From assembly GCF_011752625.1 (NCBI RefSeq), contig NZ_VWXD01000007.1:1-64000 (forward strand): a DNA stretch of 64,000 nucleotides. Direction: 5' to 3'. This stretch comes from Candidatus Pantoea formicae. Lineage in GTDB: Bacteria; Pseudomonadota; Gammaproteobacteria; Enterobacterales; Enterobacteriaceae. Both the position numbers and the translations under genes were made by a program. The notes beneath the pieces are model-generated. The model was not told the origin of the DNA and ran no database searches. It saw only the letters and a program-made list of their open reading frames with translations. Below are positions 7,876 to 16,618 of this stretch, piece after piece. Every line of letters starts with the position of its first letter. The stretch's first letter is position 1.

Positions 7876-9744
7876 TTAAATCTCGACTTGGGTGCCCAAC
7901 TCGATGACACGGTTAGGCGGAATTTCAAACTGATCCGGCGCGCGAAGCGCATTACGTTGCAGCGCAAGGAATAGCTTGCCACGAAGGCGCAGATACCATG
8001 GGCGATCGCCGATAATCAGCGATTCATGCGACATGAAGAAGGAGGTTTCCATCATGCGGCAGTTGAGACCTTCCAGCCCGCAGCGGTGGAAAATCTCTTC
8101 CACATTTGGCGTTTCACGCCAACCGTAACTCGCCACTACGCGCCAAAAAGTTGGCGACAACTGCTCAATGGTCACGCGACGCACATTGTGTACGTAAGGC
8201 GCATCTTCAGTACGCAGCGTTAACAGCACCACGCGCTCATGTAGCACCTTGTTGTGTTTGAGGTTATGCAGCATGGCAAACGGAATCACGTTCAAGGCAC
8301 GCGACATATACACCGCGGTGCCCGGCACGCGCACCGGCGGGGATTTCTCCAGTGAGGCGATCATCGCTTCAAGGGAGTTGCCGTGCTCATGCATACGACG
8401 CAGCAAACGGAAGCGCTCGCTTTTCCATGTGGTCATTACGATAAACATCATCAGCGCCAACGTCAGCGGTAACCAGCCACCTGAGAACACCTTGATCAGG
8501 TTGGCTGAGAACAGTGAAACGTCGATACACAGCATGCCAATCAGGATCAGAATCACCAGATAACGGTTCCAGTGCCAGTTTTGAATCGCCACCGTAGAGC
8601 AGAGAATGGCGGTCAGCACCATGGTGCCGGTTACTGCGATGCCGTAAGCCGCGGCCAGGTTGCTCGAGTGTTCAAAGCCCACGATGACGATAACCACAGA
8701 GAAGTAGAGCAGCCAGTTGATCACCGGGATGTAGATCTGACCGGATTCCTCTTCCGAGGTGTGCACAATGCGCATCGGCGGTAAATAGCCCAAACGCACC
8801 GCCTGGCGCGTCAATGAGAACACACCGGAGATAACCGCTTGCGAAGCGATGACGGTCGCCAGCGTGGCCAGAATCAGCATCGGAATCAACATCCAGTCAG
8901 GCGCCAGCAAGAAGAAGGGGTTCTTGATCGCCTCAGGATTTTTCAGCAGCAGCGCACCTTGGCCAAAATAGTTGAGCACCAGCGAGGGCAGAACAACGAT
9001 AAACCAGGCAAGGCGAATCGGGAATTTGCCAAAGTGCCCCATGTCCGCATACAGCGCTTCTACGCCGGTAATGGCCAAAACCACCGCACCCAGCGCGAAG
9101 AACGACACCGTTTTGTACTGAATAAAGAAATGCAGCGCCCAATACGGGTTCATTGCATGCAGGACGTCAGGATTGTTGATGATGCTGCGCGCACCCAACA
9201 CCGCAAGAATGATAAACCACAGCAGCATCACCGGCGCGAAAAGCTTGCCGACGATACCTGTACCGTGTTTTTGAATCACAAACAGCAGCGTTAACACCGC
9301 AATAGCAAGGGGAACGATATAGGTATCGAGACTGGGTGCAGCAATTTCCAGACCTTCAATGGCGGACAACACCGAAACCGCCGGCGTAATGACCACTTCG
9401 CCGTAAAAGAAACTGCCGCCAATCAAACCCATGATGACAAGAATGGCTGTGGCTCTGGCACCGGTATTACGGCCCGCCAGTGACATCAGGGTCAGGATAC
9501 CGCCTTCGCCGGCGTTATCAGCACGCATCACGTAGCTGATGTACTTCAGCGACACGACGAGAATCAACAGCCAGAAGATCAGCGATAAAAAGCCAAAAAC
9601 GGCTTCACGTTCCACCCCAAAGCCAAACTGGCCAGAGAGACATTCACGCAAAGTATAGAGCGGGCTGGTACCAATATCGCCATACACTACGCCAATCGCG
9701 GCGAGTGTGACTGCGCCGAGGGACTGCTTCTTATCCGAGCTCAT
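7876..9744 (-). CDS. kup: Low-affinity potassium transporter Kup
   Basis: A 622-residue KUP/HAK/KT-family K+:H+ symporter, exactly the E. coli length. The N-terminal GVVYGDIGTSPLYTLRE (near residue 18) is the family signature. About twelve transmembrane segments fill residues 15-430, followed by a cytosolic C-terminal domain rich in charged residues. It is the constitutive K+ uptake route at low pH and high osmolarity. The position kup-rbsD and the divergent ravA match E. coli synteny. Confidence 0.96.
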   Translation of the reverse strand: MSSDKKQSLGAVTLAAIGVVYGDIGTSPLYTLRECLSGQFGFGVEREAVFGFLSLIFWLLILVVSLKYISYVMRADNAGEGGILTLMSLAGRNTGARATAILVIMGLIGGSFFYGEVVITPAVSVLSAIEGLEIAAPSLDTYIVPLAIAVLTLLFVIQKHGTGIVGKLFAPVMLLWFIILAVLGARSIINNPDVLHAMNPYWALHFFIQYKTVSFFALGAVVLAITGVEALYADMGHFGKFPIRLAWFIVVLPSLVLNYFGQGALLLKNPEAIKNPFFLLAPDWMLIPMLILATLATVIASQAVISGVFSLTRQAVRLGYLPPMRIVHTSEEESGQIYIPVINWLLYFSVVIVIVGFEHSSNLAAAYGIAVTGTMVLTAILCSTVAIQNWHWNRYLVILILIGMLCIDVSLFSANLIKVFSGGWLPLTLALMMFIVMTTWKSERFRLLRRMHEHGNSLEAMIASLEKSPPVRVPGTAVYMSRALNVIPFAMLHNLKHNKVLHERVVLLTLRTEDAPYVHNVRRVTIEQLSPTFWRVVASYGWRETPNVEEIFHRCGLEGLNCRMMETSFFMSHESLIIGDRPWYLRLRGKLFLALQRNALRAPDQFEIPPNRVIELGTQVEI

Positions 9745-9867
9745 AAGTTGTCTTTTGTTGGAGCCGATAAGGCATTTGCCTACCGCTCAAGCCATCAAAA
9801 AGCGCACAGTATGCACATATTCCCAAAAAAACCTACTCTTACAACATGTCACCATCACGTCAGCGAC

Positions 9868-9902
9868 GCGGTTTTTCGCCGAAATTAGGCGAAAAAAACC
9901 GC
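9868..9902. repeat. Long inverted repeat in the kup-ravA divergent gap
   Basis: The arms GCGGTTTTTCGCC (9868-9880) and GGCGAAAAAAACCGC (9888-9902) pair over 13 positions, with two extra bases in the right arm and a 7-nt loop. It lies inside the 299-bp divergent region between kup (minus) and ravA (plus). With A/T tracts inside the stem it resembles neither an ordinary operator nor a terminator. No clear sigma70 promoter could be assigned in the rest of the gap. Confidence 0.6.
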
Positions 9903-10043
9903 CTGAAGCAGCGAGTTCTCTCGTCTCAACCTTCTGAAACAAAAAAGCTGACGGCTATCAACGCAATCAAGCATGATAACCAGTAGAGTATTGCGCTCGC
10001 CAGAATATGACGGCTCCAGGATCAGAAGGACAATGATGTGATT

Positions 10044-11540
10044 ATGGCTCAACCCCATCTTTTGGCAGAAAGAATTTCTCGCCTGAGCAACGCCCTTGAG
10101 AAGGGGTTGTATGAACGGCATCATGCGATCCGCCTGTGCTTACTGGCTGCATTGAGTGGCGAGAGCGTATTTTTGCTGGGGCCACCGGGCATTGCCAAAA
10201 GCTTAATTGCCCGTCGTTTGAAATACGCCTTCCAGCACGCCCGCGCCTTTGAATACCTGATGACCCGCTTTTCCACCCCCGAAGAAGTCTTTGGTCCATT
10301 ATCGATTCAGGCATTGAAGGATGAAGGGCGCTATCAGCGATTAACCAAAGGCTACCTGCCAGATGCCGAAATCGTCTTCCTGGATGAAATCTGGAAAGCC
10401 GGCCCGGCGATTCTGAACACCTTACTGACCGCCATCAACGAACGCCGCTTCCGCAATGGCGACAGTGAAGAAAAGATCCCGATGCGCTTGCTGGTGACGG
10501 CTTCCAACGAATTGCCAGAAGCCGACAGCGGGCTGGAAGCGCTGTATGACCGTATGCTGATCCGGCTGTGGCTGGATAACGTGCATGAGAAGCAGAATTT
10601 CCGCAGCATGCTCACCCACCAGCAAGATGAAAACGATAATCCGGTGACGGAAGCGCTGCGCATCAGTGATGAAGAGTATCACCAGTGGCAGAAAGGCATC
10701 AGTCAGGTGAGTTTGCCCGATCATGTGTTTGAGCTGATTTATCAGCTGCGCCAGCAGCTGGAAACGCTGCCTGACGCGCCTTATATCTCCGATCGTCGCT
10801 GGAAAAAAGCCATACACCTGCTGCAAGCCAGCGCCTTTTACAGCGGTCGCGTGACCATTGCGCCCATCGATATCATCTTGTTGAAAGATTGCCTGTGGCA
10901 CGACGTCGCCTCGATGAAGCTGTTAGATCGTGAAATCGATGTGCTGATGACGCAACACGCCTGGCAGCAGCAGCCACTGCTGCATAAGCTGCAGCAAATC
11001 AAAGCCCGTCGTCTGGCACTGCAACAGCAGCAGAGCGTGGCGCAAGCGCTGACTTTGGAAAAACACAGCGGCATGTTCAGCCGCAAACCGCATTACGAAT
11101 TGCCCGCTTCGATTGCTGACGAACAACTGACGCTGATGCTGCAACAACCGTTAATGCTGCACGATATGCAGGTCACGCATGTGCTGATTGCTCGCGAAGC
11201 GCTGAACCAGTGGTTAATAAAAGGCGGAGAAATTCGCGGTAAGTTGAACGGCATCGGCTTCGGTCAAACACTCGATCTGCTGGTGGATGCGCATCACTGC
11301 CTGACATTGCGTGACGTGAGCCTACAATCCACGCGATTAACCTTACCGGGTGCCAGCAGCAGCAGCGAAATGCCGCAGGAAATCATGGATGAATACGACG
11401 CACTGGATACGCAATTGCGCGCCCAGCGCACGCTGTTTAGCCAACACCAGCGCTGCCTGTTTATTAGTGATGACTGGCTGGCACGCATTGAAACCAGCTT
11501 ACAGGACGTGGCGGAACAGCTAAAACAGGCACGTAAATGA
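10044..11540 (+). CDS. ravA: MoxR-family AAA+ ATPase RavA
   Basis: A 498-residue hexameric MoxR ATPase. Walker A is GPPGIAKS (residues 46-53), Walker B is VFLDEIWKAGPAILN near 112-126, and a C-terminal triple-helical/LARA region follows. In E. coli RavA works with ViaA, binds lysine decarboxylase CadA (LdcI), modulates fumarate reductase and Nuo, and affects aminoglycoside sensitivity. ATG 10044 matches the family start. An in-frame GTG at 10038 is better spaced from AAGGA (7 nt versus 13), so the start is uncertain by two codons. The stop overlaps the viaA ATG. Confidence 0.93.
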   Translation: MAQPHLLAERISRLSNALEKGLYERHHAIRLCLLAALSGESVFLLGPPGIAKSLIARRLKYAFQHARAFEYLMTRFSTPEEVFGPLSIQALKDEGRYQRLTKGYLPDAEIVFLDEIWKAGPAILNTLLTAINERRFRNGDSEEKIPMRLLVTASNELPEADSGLEALYDRMLIRLWLDNVHEKQNFRSMLTHQQDENDNPVTEALRISDEEYHQWQKGISQVSLPDHVFELIYQLRQQLETLPDAPYISDRRWKKAIHLLQASAFYSGRVTIAPIDIILLKDCLWHDVASMKLLDREIDVLMTQHAWQQQPLLHKLQQIKARRLALQQQQSVAQALTLEKHSGMFSRKPHYELPASIADEQLTLMLQQPLMLHDMQVTHVLIAREALNQWLIKGGEIRGKLNGIGFGQTLDLLVDAHHCLTLRDVSLQSTRLTLPGASSSSEMPQEIMDEYDALDTQLRAQRTLFSQHQRCLFISDDWLARIETSLQDVAEQLKQARK

Positions 11541-12997
11541 TCTCGCTGGAGACGCTGAGCACGTTGTTATCGATTGGCGAAACAGAGTTAATCGAAGAGT
11601 TGATTCTGGCCCTGCTCGCGTCGCCACAGCTGGCGCTGTTCTTTGAAAAATTTCCGCGTATGAAGCAAGCCTTAATGCGCGATTTACCACGCTGGCGCAG
11701 CGAGATCGCCGAACAGATGAAAACCACGCCGGTGCCGGATGCGCTGGCGCAAGAGTTTCAACTGTTTCAGCAAATGCAGTTACTCAGCACGCAGGACTTC
11801 AGCCACCAGCTTCCCCACATCATGTCGCAGCTAAAAAGCCTGCCTTCGCCGTTTATTGAAGAAGCCAGCAAACTGCTGCTGCACAACGAAACTGAGCAAC
11901 TGAGCAATGCGCAGCACACGCTGTTTTTGCAACGCTGGCGACTCAGCCTGACGCTGCAGACCTTGACGCTCAACGAAACCCTCCTTGAGGAGCAGCGCGA
12001 ACGCCTGATGGCCGAGCTGCAACAGCGAATGGCAATCAGCGGGCAGCTGGCGCCAATTCTCACCGACGATGATGAAGCCGCAGCCGGGCGTCTGTGGGAT
12101 ATGAGCAAAGCCCCGTTACAGCACGGCGATTATGAACTGATCGTGCAATATGGCGATTTCCTCGCACAGCAGCCGGAATTAATGAAACTGGCGCAGCAGT
12201 TGGGCCGCAGCCGCGAAGCCAAATCGGTGCCGTCGCAGGATGCACCGCTGGAAGCATTCCACCAACTGGTGCGCGAACCCGATCATGTGCCGGAAGAGGT
12301 CAGCGGCATTCATCAGAGCGATGACGTACTGCGTCTGTTGCCGCCGGAGTTGGCGGCGCTGAGCATCAGTGAACTGGAGCTAGAATTTTATCGCCGTCTG
12401 GTCGAAAAACGCCTGCTGACATATCAATTGCAAGGTGATGCATGGCATGAAAAAGTCACGCTACGCCCCGTCAGCCACCAGCAGCATGAAGAGCAGCCGC
12501 GCGGTCCCTTTATTGTCTGCGTTGATACTTCTGGTTCAATGGGTGGATTCAACGAACGCTGCGCCAAAGCCTTCTGCCTTGCGCTGTTAAAGGTGGCTTT
12601 AGCCGATAAACGCCGCTGCTACATCATGCTGTTTGCCCATGACGTGATCGGTTATGAACTCACGGCAGACAGTGGCATTGAGCAGGCCATCCGCTTCCTC
12701 AGCCAGCGTTTTCGCGGTGGTACCGATCTCGCGGCCTGTCTTGCCGCAGTGGTGCAGCGTATGGACGGCAGCTTGTGGCAGGAAGCGGATGCGGTGATCG
12801 TGTCAGATTTTATCGCTCAACGCCTACCTGACGATCTCGTTAACACCATCAAGCAGCGTCAGCGGCAGCATCAACAGCGTTTTCACGCCGTGGCGATGTC
12901 GCTTCACGGTAAGCCAGGCATTCTACGTATCTTCGATCACATCTGGCGTTTCGATACAGGGCTGAAGAGCCGCTTGCTGCGCCGCTGGAAGCGCTAA
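11537..12997 (+). CDS. viaA: VWA-domain protein ViaA (RavA partner)
   Basis: A 486-residue cytosolic or membrane-associated partner of RavA. The N-terminal half is alpha-helical. The C-terminal von Willebrand A domain begins near residue 323 (FIVCVDTSGSMGG) and has a complete MIDAS signature DTSGS (residues 330-334); a downstream Thr in FRGGTDLAA probably completes metal coordination. It is translationally coupled to ravA (ATGA overlap at 11537-11540). The pair is intact, although the usual neighbour asnA is replaced by ovoA. Confidence 0.94.
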   Translation: MISLETLSTLLSIGETELIEELILALLASPQLALFFEKFPRMKQALMRDLPRWRSEIAEQMKTTPVPDALAQEFQLFQQMQLLSTQDFSHQLPHIMSQLKSLPSPFIEEASKLLLHNETEQLSNAQHTLFLQRWRLSLTLQTLTLNETLLEEQRERLMAELQQRMAISGQLAPILTDDDEAAAGRLWDMSKAPLQHGDYELIVQYGDFLAQQPELMKLAQQLGRSREAKSVPSQDAPLEAFHQLVREPDHVPEEVSGIHQSDDVLRLLPPELAALSISELELEFYRRLVEKRLLTYQLQGDAWHEKVTLRPVSHQQHEEQPRGPFIVCVDTSGSMGGFNERCAKAFCLALLKVALADKRRCYIMLFAHDVIGYELTADSGIEQAIRFLSQRFRGGTDLAACLAAVVQRMDGSLWQEADAVIVSDFIAQRLPDDLVNTIKQRQRQHQQRFHAVAMSLHGKPGILRIFDHIWRFDTGLKSRLLRRWKR

Positions 12998-13063
12998 TTC
13001 ATCTGACGGAAATGCTTATTTGCTATAGTGATAAGTTCGCACACTGAGCATCTGGAGCATCTT

Positions 13064-15190
13064 GTGACTACCGCCCAACTTCCTGCACCTACCCGCACCT
13101 TGCAGCTCTCCGGCCAAAACGCCGAACAAAAACGGAGCGAGCTGCTGGCCTATTTCACCCAAACCTGGGAGCTGTACGAAAGCCTGTTTGATTGCCTTGC
13201 CGATGAGCGCGCTTATTTCGATAAAGCCATCTCCTTACGCCACCCGTTAATCTTCTATTTTGGCCACACCGCTACTTTCTACATCAATAAGTTAATGGCC
13301 GGACGCTATCTGGAAAACCGCGTAGACGATCGCATCGAAGCGATGATGGCGATAGGCGTGGATGAAATGAGCTGGGATGATCTTAATGACAGCCACTATG
13401 CATGGCCAACCGTCGAAGAAGTGCGTGATTATCGCGGCAAAGTGAAAAGCCTGGTGAGTGAATTCATTCGCACCATGCCACTTGAACTCCCCATTACATG
13501 GGAAAGCCCTGCTTGGGTGATCTTAATGGGTATCGAACATGAGCGTATTCATCTGGAGACCTCCAGTGTATTGATGCGCCAACTGCCTATTGCTTGGGTA
13601 AAACCTCAACCGCATTGGCCAGTGTGTTCGCAGGCGCGCCATGACCGAGCATCAGTACCGGCTAACAGCTTGATTAATATGCCCGGAGGCCGCGTACAGC
13701 AGGGGAAAGCGGACGACACCTACGGCTGGGACAATGAATACGGTCATCAGGTCACCGAGCTTAAGCCTTTCAAGGCCAGCAAAATGTTAGTCAGCAACGC
13801 CGAGTTTTACCGTTTTATCGCTGCCAACGGTTATCAGGATCAACGCTGGTGGGATAACGAAGGCTGGGGCTGGCGCGAATTTTCTGGCGCACAAATGCCG
13901 ACATTTTGGGTGGGTGACGTATCGCAACCCGATCAGCTAAAACTGCGTTTGATGACCGAAGAAGTGGCCATGCCATGGGATTGGCCAGCGGAAGTGAATC
14001 AGTTGGAAGCGGCGGCCTTCTGCCGCTGGTTGGCAGAAGAGACAGGGAAATCCATCCAGCTACCTTGTGAAGCCGAATGGATGCAGTTACGCGAGCAGGT
14101 AAGCGGCGACCAACCCGACTGGATCGACGCACCAGGCAATATCAACCTGGCCTATTGGGCTTCATCAAGCCCGGTGGATCGCTTTGCGCAGGGTGAGTTT
14201 TTCGACATCGTCGGCAATGTCTGGCAGTGGACCACCACGCCGACTAACGGTTTCGAAGGGTTCAAAGTGCATCCGTTATACGATGATTTCTCGACGCCAA
14301 CCTTTGACGGCAAACACGCGCTGATCAAAGGCGGCAGCTGGATTTCTACCGGCAACGAGGCGTTGAAATCGGCTCGCTATGCTTTCCGCCGTCATTTCTT
14401 CCAGCATGCCGGTTTCCGCTATGTGGTTTCGTCACACGAAGAGACCATGGCACTGAATCCGTATGAAACCGATAGCATGGTGTCGCAGTATCTCGATTTT
14501 CAATATGGGCCAAGCTATTACGACGTCCCTAATTACGCCGCTGCGCTGGTGGAAAAAGTGCTGCCGCACTGTCATGCGCGCAGCGCGGCACTGGATATCG
14601 GCTGCGCCACCGGTCGCGGCAGCTTTGAGCTGGCTCGCTATTTCGATGCCGTGACCGGAATGGATTATTCCGCGCGTTTCATTGATGTGGCCTTGCAGCT
14701 GACTTCCGGTGAAGACTTCCGCTATGTGGTACCGGAAGAGGGTGAGCTGGTGGAGTATCGCCAGGTGCGGTTGAAAGATTTTGATCTCAGCGATGAGCAG
14801 GCAAAACGCATTCAATTTTTGCAAGGCGATGCCTGTAATCTCAAACCGCAGCCGGATCGCTACGATCTGGTACTGGCTTCCAACCTGATCGATCGCCTGC
14901 GTCAGCCGCAGCGTTTCCTACAGGACATCACGCCGATGATCAAATCTGGCGGATTGCTGGTGCTCTCTTCGCCATATACCTGGCTGGAAGAGTTCACGCC
15001 AAAAGAGAACTGGCTGGGCGGCGTGCGCGAGAACGGTGAAGCACTGACCACCTACCAGGCATTGCAGCGTTTACTGCGTGAGGATTTCGAAGAAGTCGCT
15101 GCACCGCAGGATGTGCCCTTTGTGATCCGCGAGACGGCACGCAAGTTTCAGCATACTCAAGCACAGCTCACACTCTGGCGTAAGCGTTAA
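13064..15190 (+). CDS. ovoA: OvoA, 5-histidylcysteine sulfoxide synthase / 4-mercaptohistidine N1-methyltransferase
   Basis: A 708-residue fused enzyme for ovothiol A biosynthesis. Domain order: DinB-like helical iron-binding domain (about 30-175) with H68 in GHTATFY and an HX3HXE motif HERIHLE (159-165), the expected three-His iron site; a formylglycine-generating-enzyme/SUMF1-like domain (about 205-455, ending HAGFRYVVSS); and a SAM methyltransferase domain (about 480-708) with LDIGCATGRG at 510-519. The first part joins cysteine sulfoxide to histidine C5 using O2; the last N-methylates the thiolhistidine. GTG 13064 follows GGAG by 6 nt. OvoA was characterised from Erwinia tasmaniensis. The PLP lyase OvoB is not in the window. 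It occupies the asnA position between viaA and asnC. Confidence 0.93.
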   Translation: MTTAQLPAPTRTLQLSGQNAEQKRSELLAYFTQTWELYESLFDCLADERAYFDKAISLRHPLIFYFGHTATFYINKLMAGRYLENRVDDRIEAMMAIGVDEMSWDDLNDSHYAWPTVEEVRDYRGKVKSLVSEFIRTMPLELPITWESPAWVILMGIEHERIHLETSSVLMRQLPIAWVKPQPHWPVCSQARHDRASVPANSLINMPGGRVQQGKADDTYGWDNEYGHQVTELKPFKASKMLVSNAEFYRFIAANGYQDQRWWDNEGWGWREFSGAQMPTFWVGDVSQPDQLKLRLMTEEVAMPWDWPAEVNQLEAAAFCRWLAEETGKSIQLPCEAEWMQLREQVSGDQPDWIDAPGNINLAYWASSSPVDRFAQGEFFDIVGNVWQWTTTPTNGFEGFKVHPLYDDFSTPTFDGKHALIKGGSWISTGNEALKSARYAFRRHFFQHAGFRYVVSSHEETMALNPYETDSMVSQYLDFQYGPSYYDVPNYAAALVEKVLPHCHARSAALDIGCATGRGSFELARYFDAVTGMDYSARFIDVALQLTSGEDFRYVVPEEGELVEYRQVRLKDFDLSDEQAKRIQFLQGDACNLKPQPDRYDLVLASNLIDRLRQPQRFLQDITPMIKSGGLLVLSSPYTWLEEFTPKENWLGGVRENGEALTTYQALQRLLREDFEEVAAPQDVPFVIRETARKFQHTQAQLTLWRKR

Positions 15191-15195
15191 AAAAG

Positions 15196-15228
15196 CGTGC
15201 AGACTGCGGCACCCGCGCAGTCTGCACG
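15196..15228 (-). terminator. Strong hairpin after ovoA, U-run only on the minus strand
   Basis: The arms CGTGCAGACTGCG (15196-15208) and CGCAGTCTGCACG (15216-15228) are perfectly complementary over 13 bp with a 7-nt loop. It begins 6 nt after the ovoA stop. Read on the plus strand the stem is followed by 'ttgcctg', not U-rich; on the minus strand it is followed by C then six T. It therefore looks like an intrinsic terminator for leftward transcription that may also slow rightward ovoA transcripts. Confidence 0.7.
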
Positions 15229-15297
15229 TTGCCTGCAATGCTAATTTGCTGCACATTCTCCACTGTTCATAGAAGAAGAACCTTAAGAGGATGGATG

Positions 15298-15759
15298 ATG
15301 GCGGAACAACTGCAACTGGATAACCTTGATCGCGGCATTCTCAATGCTCTACTTGAGAATGCGCGAACCGCTTATGCCGAACTCGCTAAACAGTTCAACG
15401 TCAGCCCCGGTACCATTCATGTGCGTGTCGAAAAGATGAGACAGGCAGGCATTATTTTAGGCACGCGCGTAGAAATCGATCCCCGCCAGCTTGGCTTTGA
15501 TGTGTGCTGCTTTATCGGCATTATCCTGAAAAGTGCGCGCGACTATCCCGCCGCCCTCAGCAAACTCGAAGCGCTGGATGAAGTGGTCGAAGCCTGGTAC
15601 ACCACCGGCCACTACAGCATCTTTATTAAGGTGATGTGTCGATCCATCGATGCACTGCAGCAGGTGCTGATCAATAAGATCCAGACCATTGATGAAATCC
15701 AGTCCACTGAAACCCTGATCTCGTTGCAAAACCCGATCATGCGCACCATCAAGCCATAA
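15298..15759 (+). CDS. asnC: Lrp-family regulator AsnC
   Basis: A 153-residue Lrp/AsnC transcription factor. The N-terminal winged helix-turn-helix (DNLDRGILNALLENARTAYA onward, residues 7-60) precedes the RAM ligand-binding domain with GHYSIFIKVMCRSIDALQ. In E. coli AsnC activates asnA (asparagine synthetase A) in the absence of asparagine and represses itself. Of two adjacent ATGs (15295, 15298), 15298 has the better spacing from AAGAGG and fits the family length. Its classic target asnA is missing next door. Confidence 0.94.
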   Translation: MAEQLQLDNLDRGILNALLENARTAYAELAKQFNVSPGTIHVRVEKMRQAGIILGTRVEIDPRQLGFDVCCFIGIILKSARDYPAALSKLEALDEVVEAWYTTGHYSIFIKVMCRSIDALQQVLINKIQTIDEIQSTETLISLQNPIMRTIKP

Positions 15760-15846
15760 TTCCCTCATTCCTGTGTACAAACTTATCCTTGGCGGATCAC
15801 ATACGTGATGCGCCTTGTCGCCTGATGCTTTCTGTTATTAACCCTG

Positions 15847-15855
15847 TTTTCCACA
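15847..15855 (+). promoter_or_regulatory. DnaA box before mioC
   Basis: TTTTCCACA matches the relaxed DnaA consensus TTWTNCACA. It lies 58 bp before mioC, upstream of a -10-like TACAAT (15881-15886). In E. coli the mioC promoter is DnaA-repressed, which limits transcription into oriC. Confidence 0.65.
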
Positions 15856-15912
15856 GGTGGATCACGGCTTGATCACAGCGTACAATGCTCGCCTTTAGTG
15901 CGGGAGAGCATC

Positions 15913-16353
15913 ATGGCCGATATTACCTTAATCAGTGGCAGTACCCTTGGCAGCGCCGAATACGTCGCCGAACATCTGGAAGCAAAACTGCAGGAAGCGG
16001 GCTTTTCAACCGAGGTGCTGCACGGGCCGGAGCTGGAAGAGCTGCCTCAAGAGGGGATCTGGCTGATTGTGACGTCCACGCACGGTGCAGGTGAACTGCC
16101 AGACAACTTGCTTCCTTTATATGAAGCATTGCAAGAGACACAACCGGATCTTTCCGGCGTGCGTTATGGCGCAGTAGGGATTGGTAATCACGAGTACGAT
16201 CTCTTTTGTGGCGCAATCAAGTTAATAGAAGAGCAACTTAATCAGCTGGGTGCAAAACGCATTGGCGATCGCCTTGAGATCGACGTTCTCGAGCACGAGA
16301 TTCCTGAAGATCCTGCTGAAGTGTGGGTTGAGACCTGGAAAACGCAGATTTAA
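15913..16353 (+). CDS. mioC: Flavodoxin-like protein MioC
   Basis: A 146-residue FMN-binding flavodoxin-like protein. The N-terminal ITLISGSTLGSAEYVAEHL (residues 4-22) is the phosphate-binding loop of the short-chain flavodoxin fold, and STHGAGELPDN near residue 60 contacts the isoalloxazine ring. MioC supports biotin synthase activity in vitro in E. coli, but its main known importance is transcription into oriC, which begins right behind it. ATG 15913 gives the family start MADITLISGS; a more upstream in-frame start is not supported. Confidence 0.94.
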   Translation: MADITLISGSTLGSAEYVAEHLEAKLQEAGFSTEVLHGPELEELPQEGIWLIVTSTHGAGELPDNLLPLYEALQETQPDLSGVRYGAVGIGNHEYDLFCGAIKLIEEQLNQLGAKRIGDRLEIDVLEHEIPEDPAEVWVETWKTQI

Positions 16354-16355
16354 AA

Positions 16356-16397
16356 CGATCCCAGCCGGTTGGGGATCGGGAAAACAGGCCGATCCCC
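16356..16397 (+). repeat. Two mutually exclusive hairpins at the mioC-oriC boundary
   Basis: The segment GGGGATCGG (16371-16379) can pair upstream with CGATCCC (16356-16362, 8-nt loop) or downstream with CCGATCCCC (16389-16397, 9-bp perfect stem, 9-nt loop). The second hairpin is followed at a distance by a T-rich run (16426-16437). It starts 3 nt after the mioC stop. It could act as an attenuator or terminator between mioC and oriC; each arm contains a GATC site. Confidence 0.6.
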
Positions 16398-16438
16398 AGA
16401 TTATTTCGCTGTTTTACTCTTTTTTTTACCGATTGTTC

Positions 16439-16447
16439 TGTGGATAA
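16439..16447 (-). promoter_or_regulatory. DnaA box R4
   Basis: On the minus strand TTATCCACA, a perfect high-affinity DnaA box, at the outer edge of oriC next to mioC. Confidence 0.92.
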
Positions 16448-16477
16448 CATAGCCTTAATCTTGCGTATAACCGGTAG

Positions 16478-16486
16478 TTATCCAAA
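16478..16486 (+). promoter_or_regulatory. DnaA box R3
   Basis: TTATCCAAA, identical to the weak R3 box of E. coli and embedded in the same conserved flank (ccggtag...gaac). Confidence 0.8.
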
Positions 16487-16512
16487 GAACAACCCATGAT
16501 GCTTTTTTCAGC

Positions 16513-16521
16513 TGTGTATAA
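16513..16521 (-). promoter_or_regulatory. DnaA box R2
   Basis: On the minus strand TTATACACA, identical to the E. coli R2 box. Confidence 0.88.
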
Positions 16522-16563
16522 GTAGCTCTTTTGATCCCAGCTTATACGGATCAGGATCACCGA

Positions 16564-16572
16564 TCATTCACA
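16564..16572 (+). promoter_or_regulatory. DnaA box R5/M
   Basis: TCATTCACA, the same low-affinity box found in E. coli, which discriminates for ATP-DnaA. Flanked by GATC sites at 16562 and 16578. Confidence 0.75.
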
Positions 16573-16618
16573 GTAAGTGATCCTCGCTAATCCTCTGTAA
16601 AAGAACTGTTTTTCTGGG

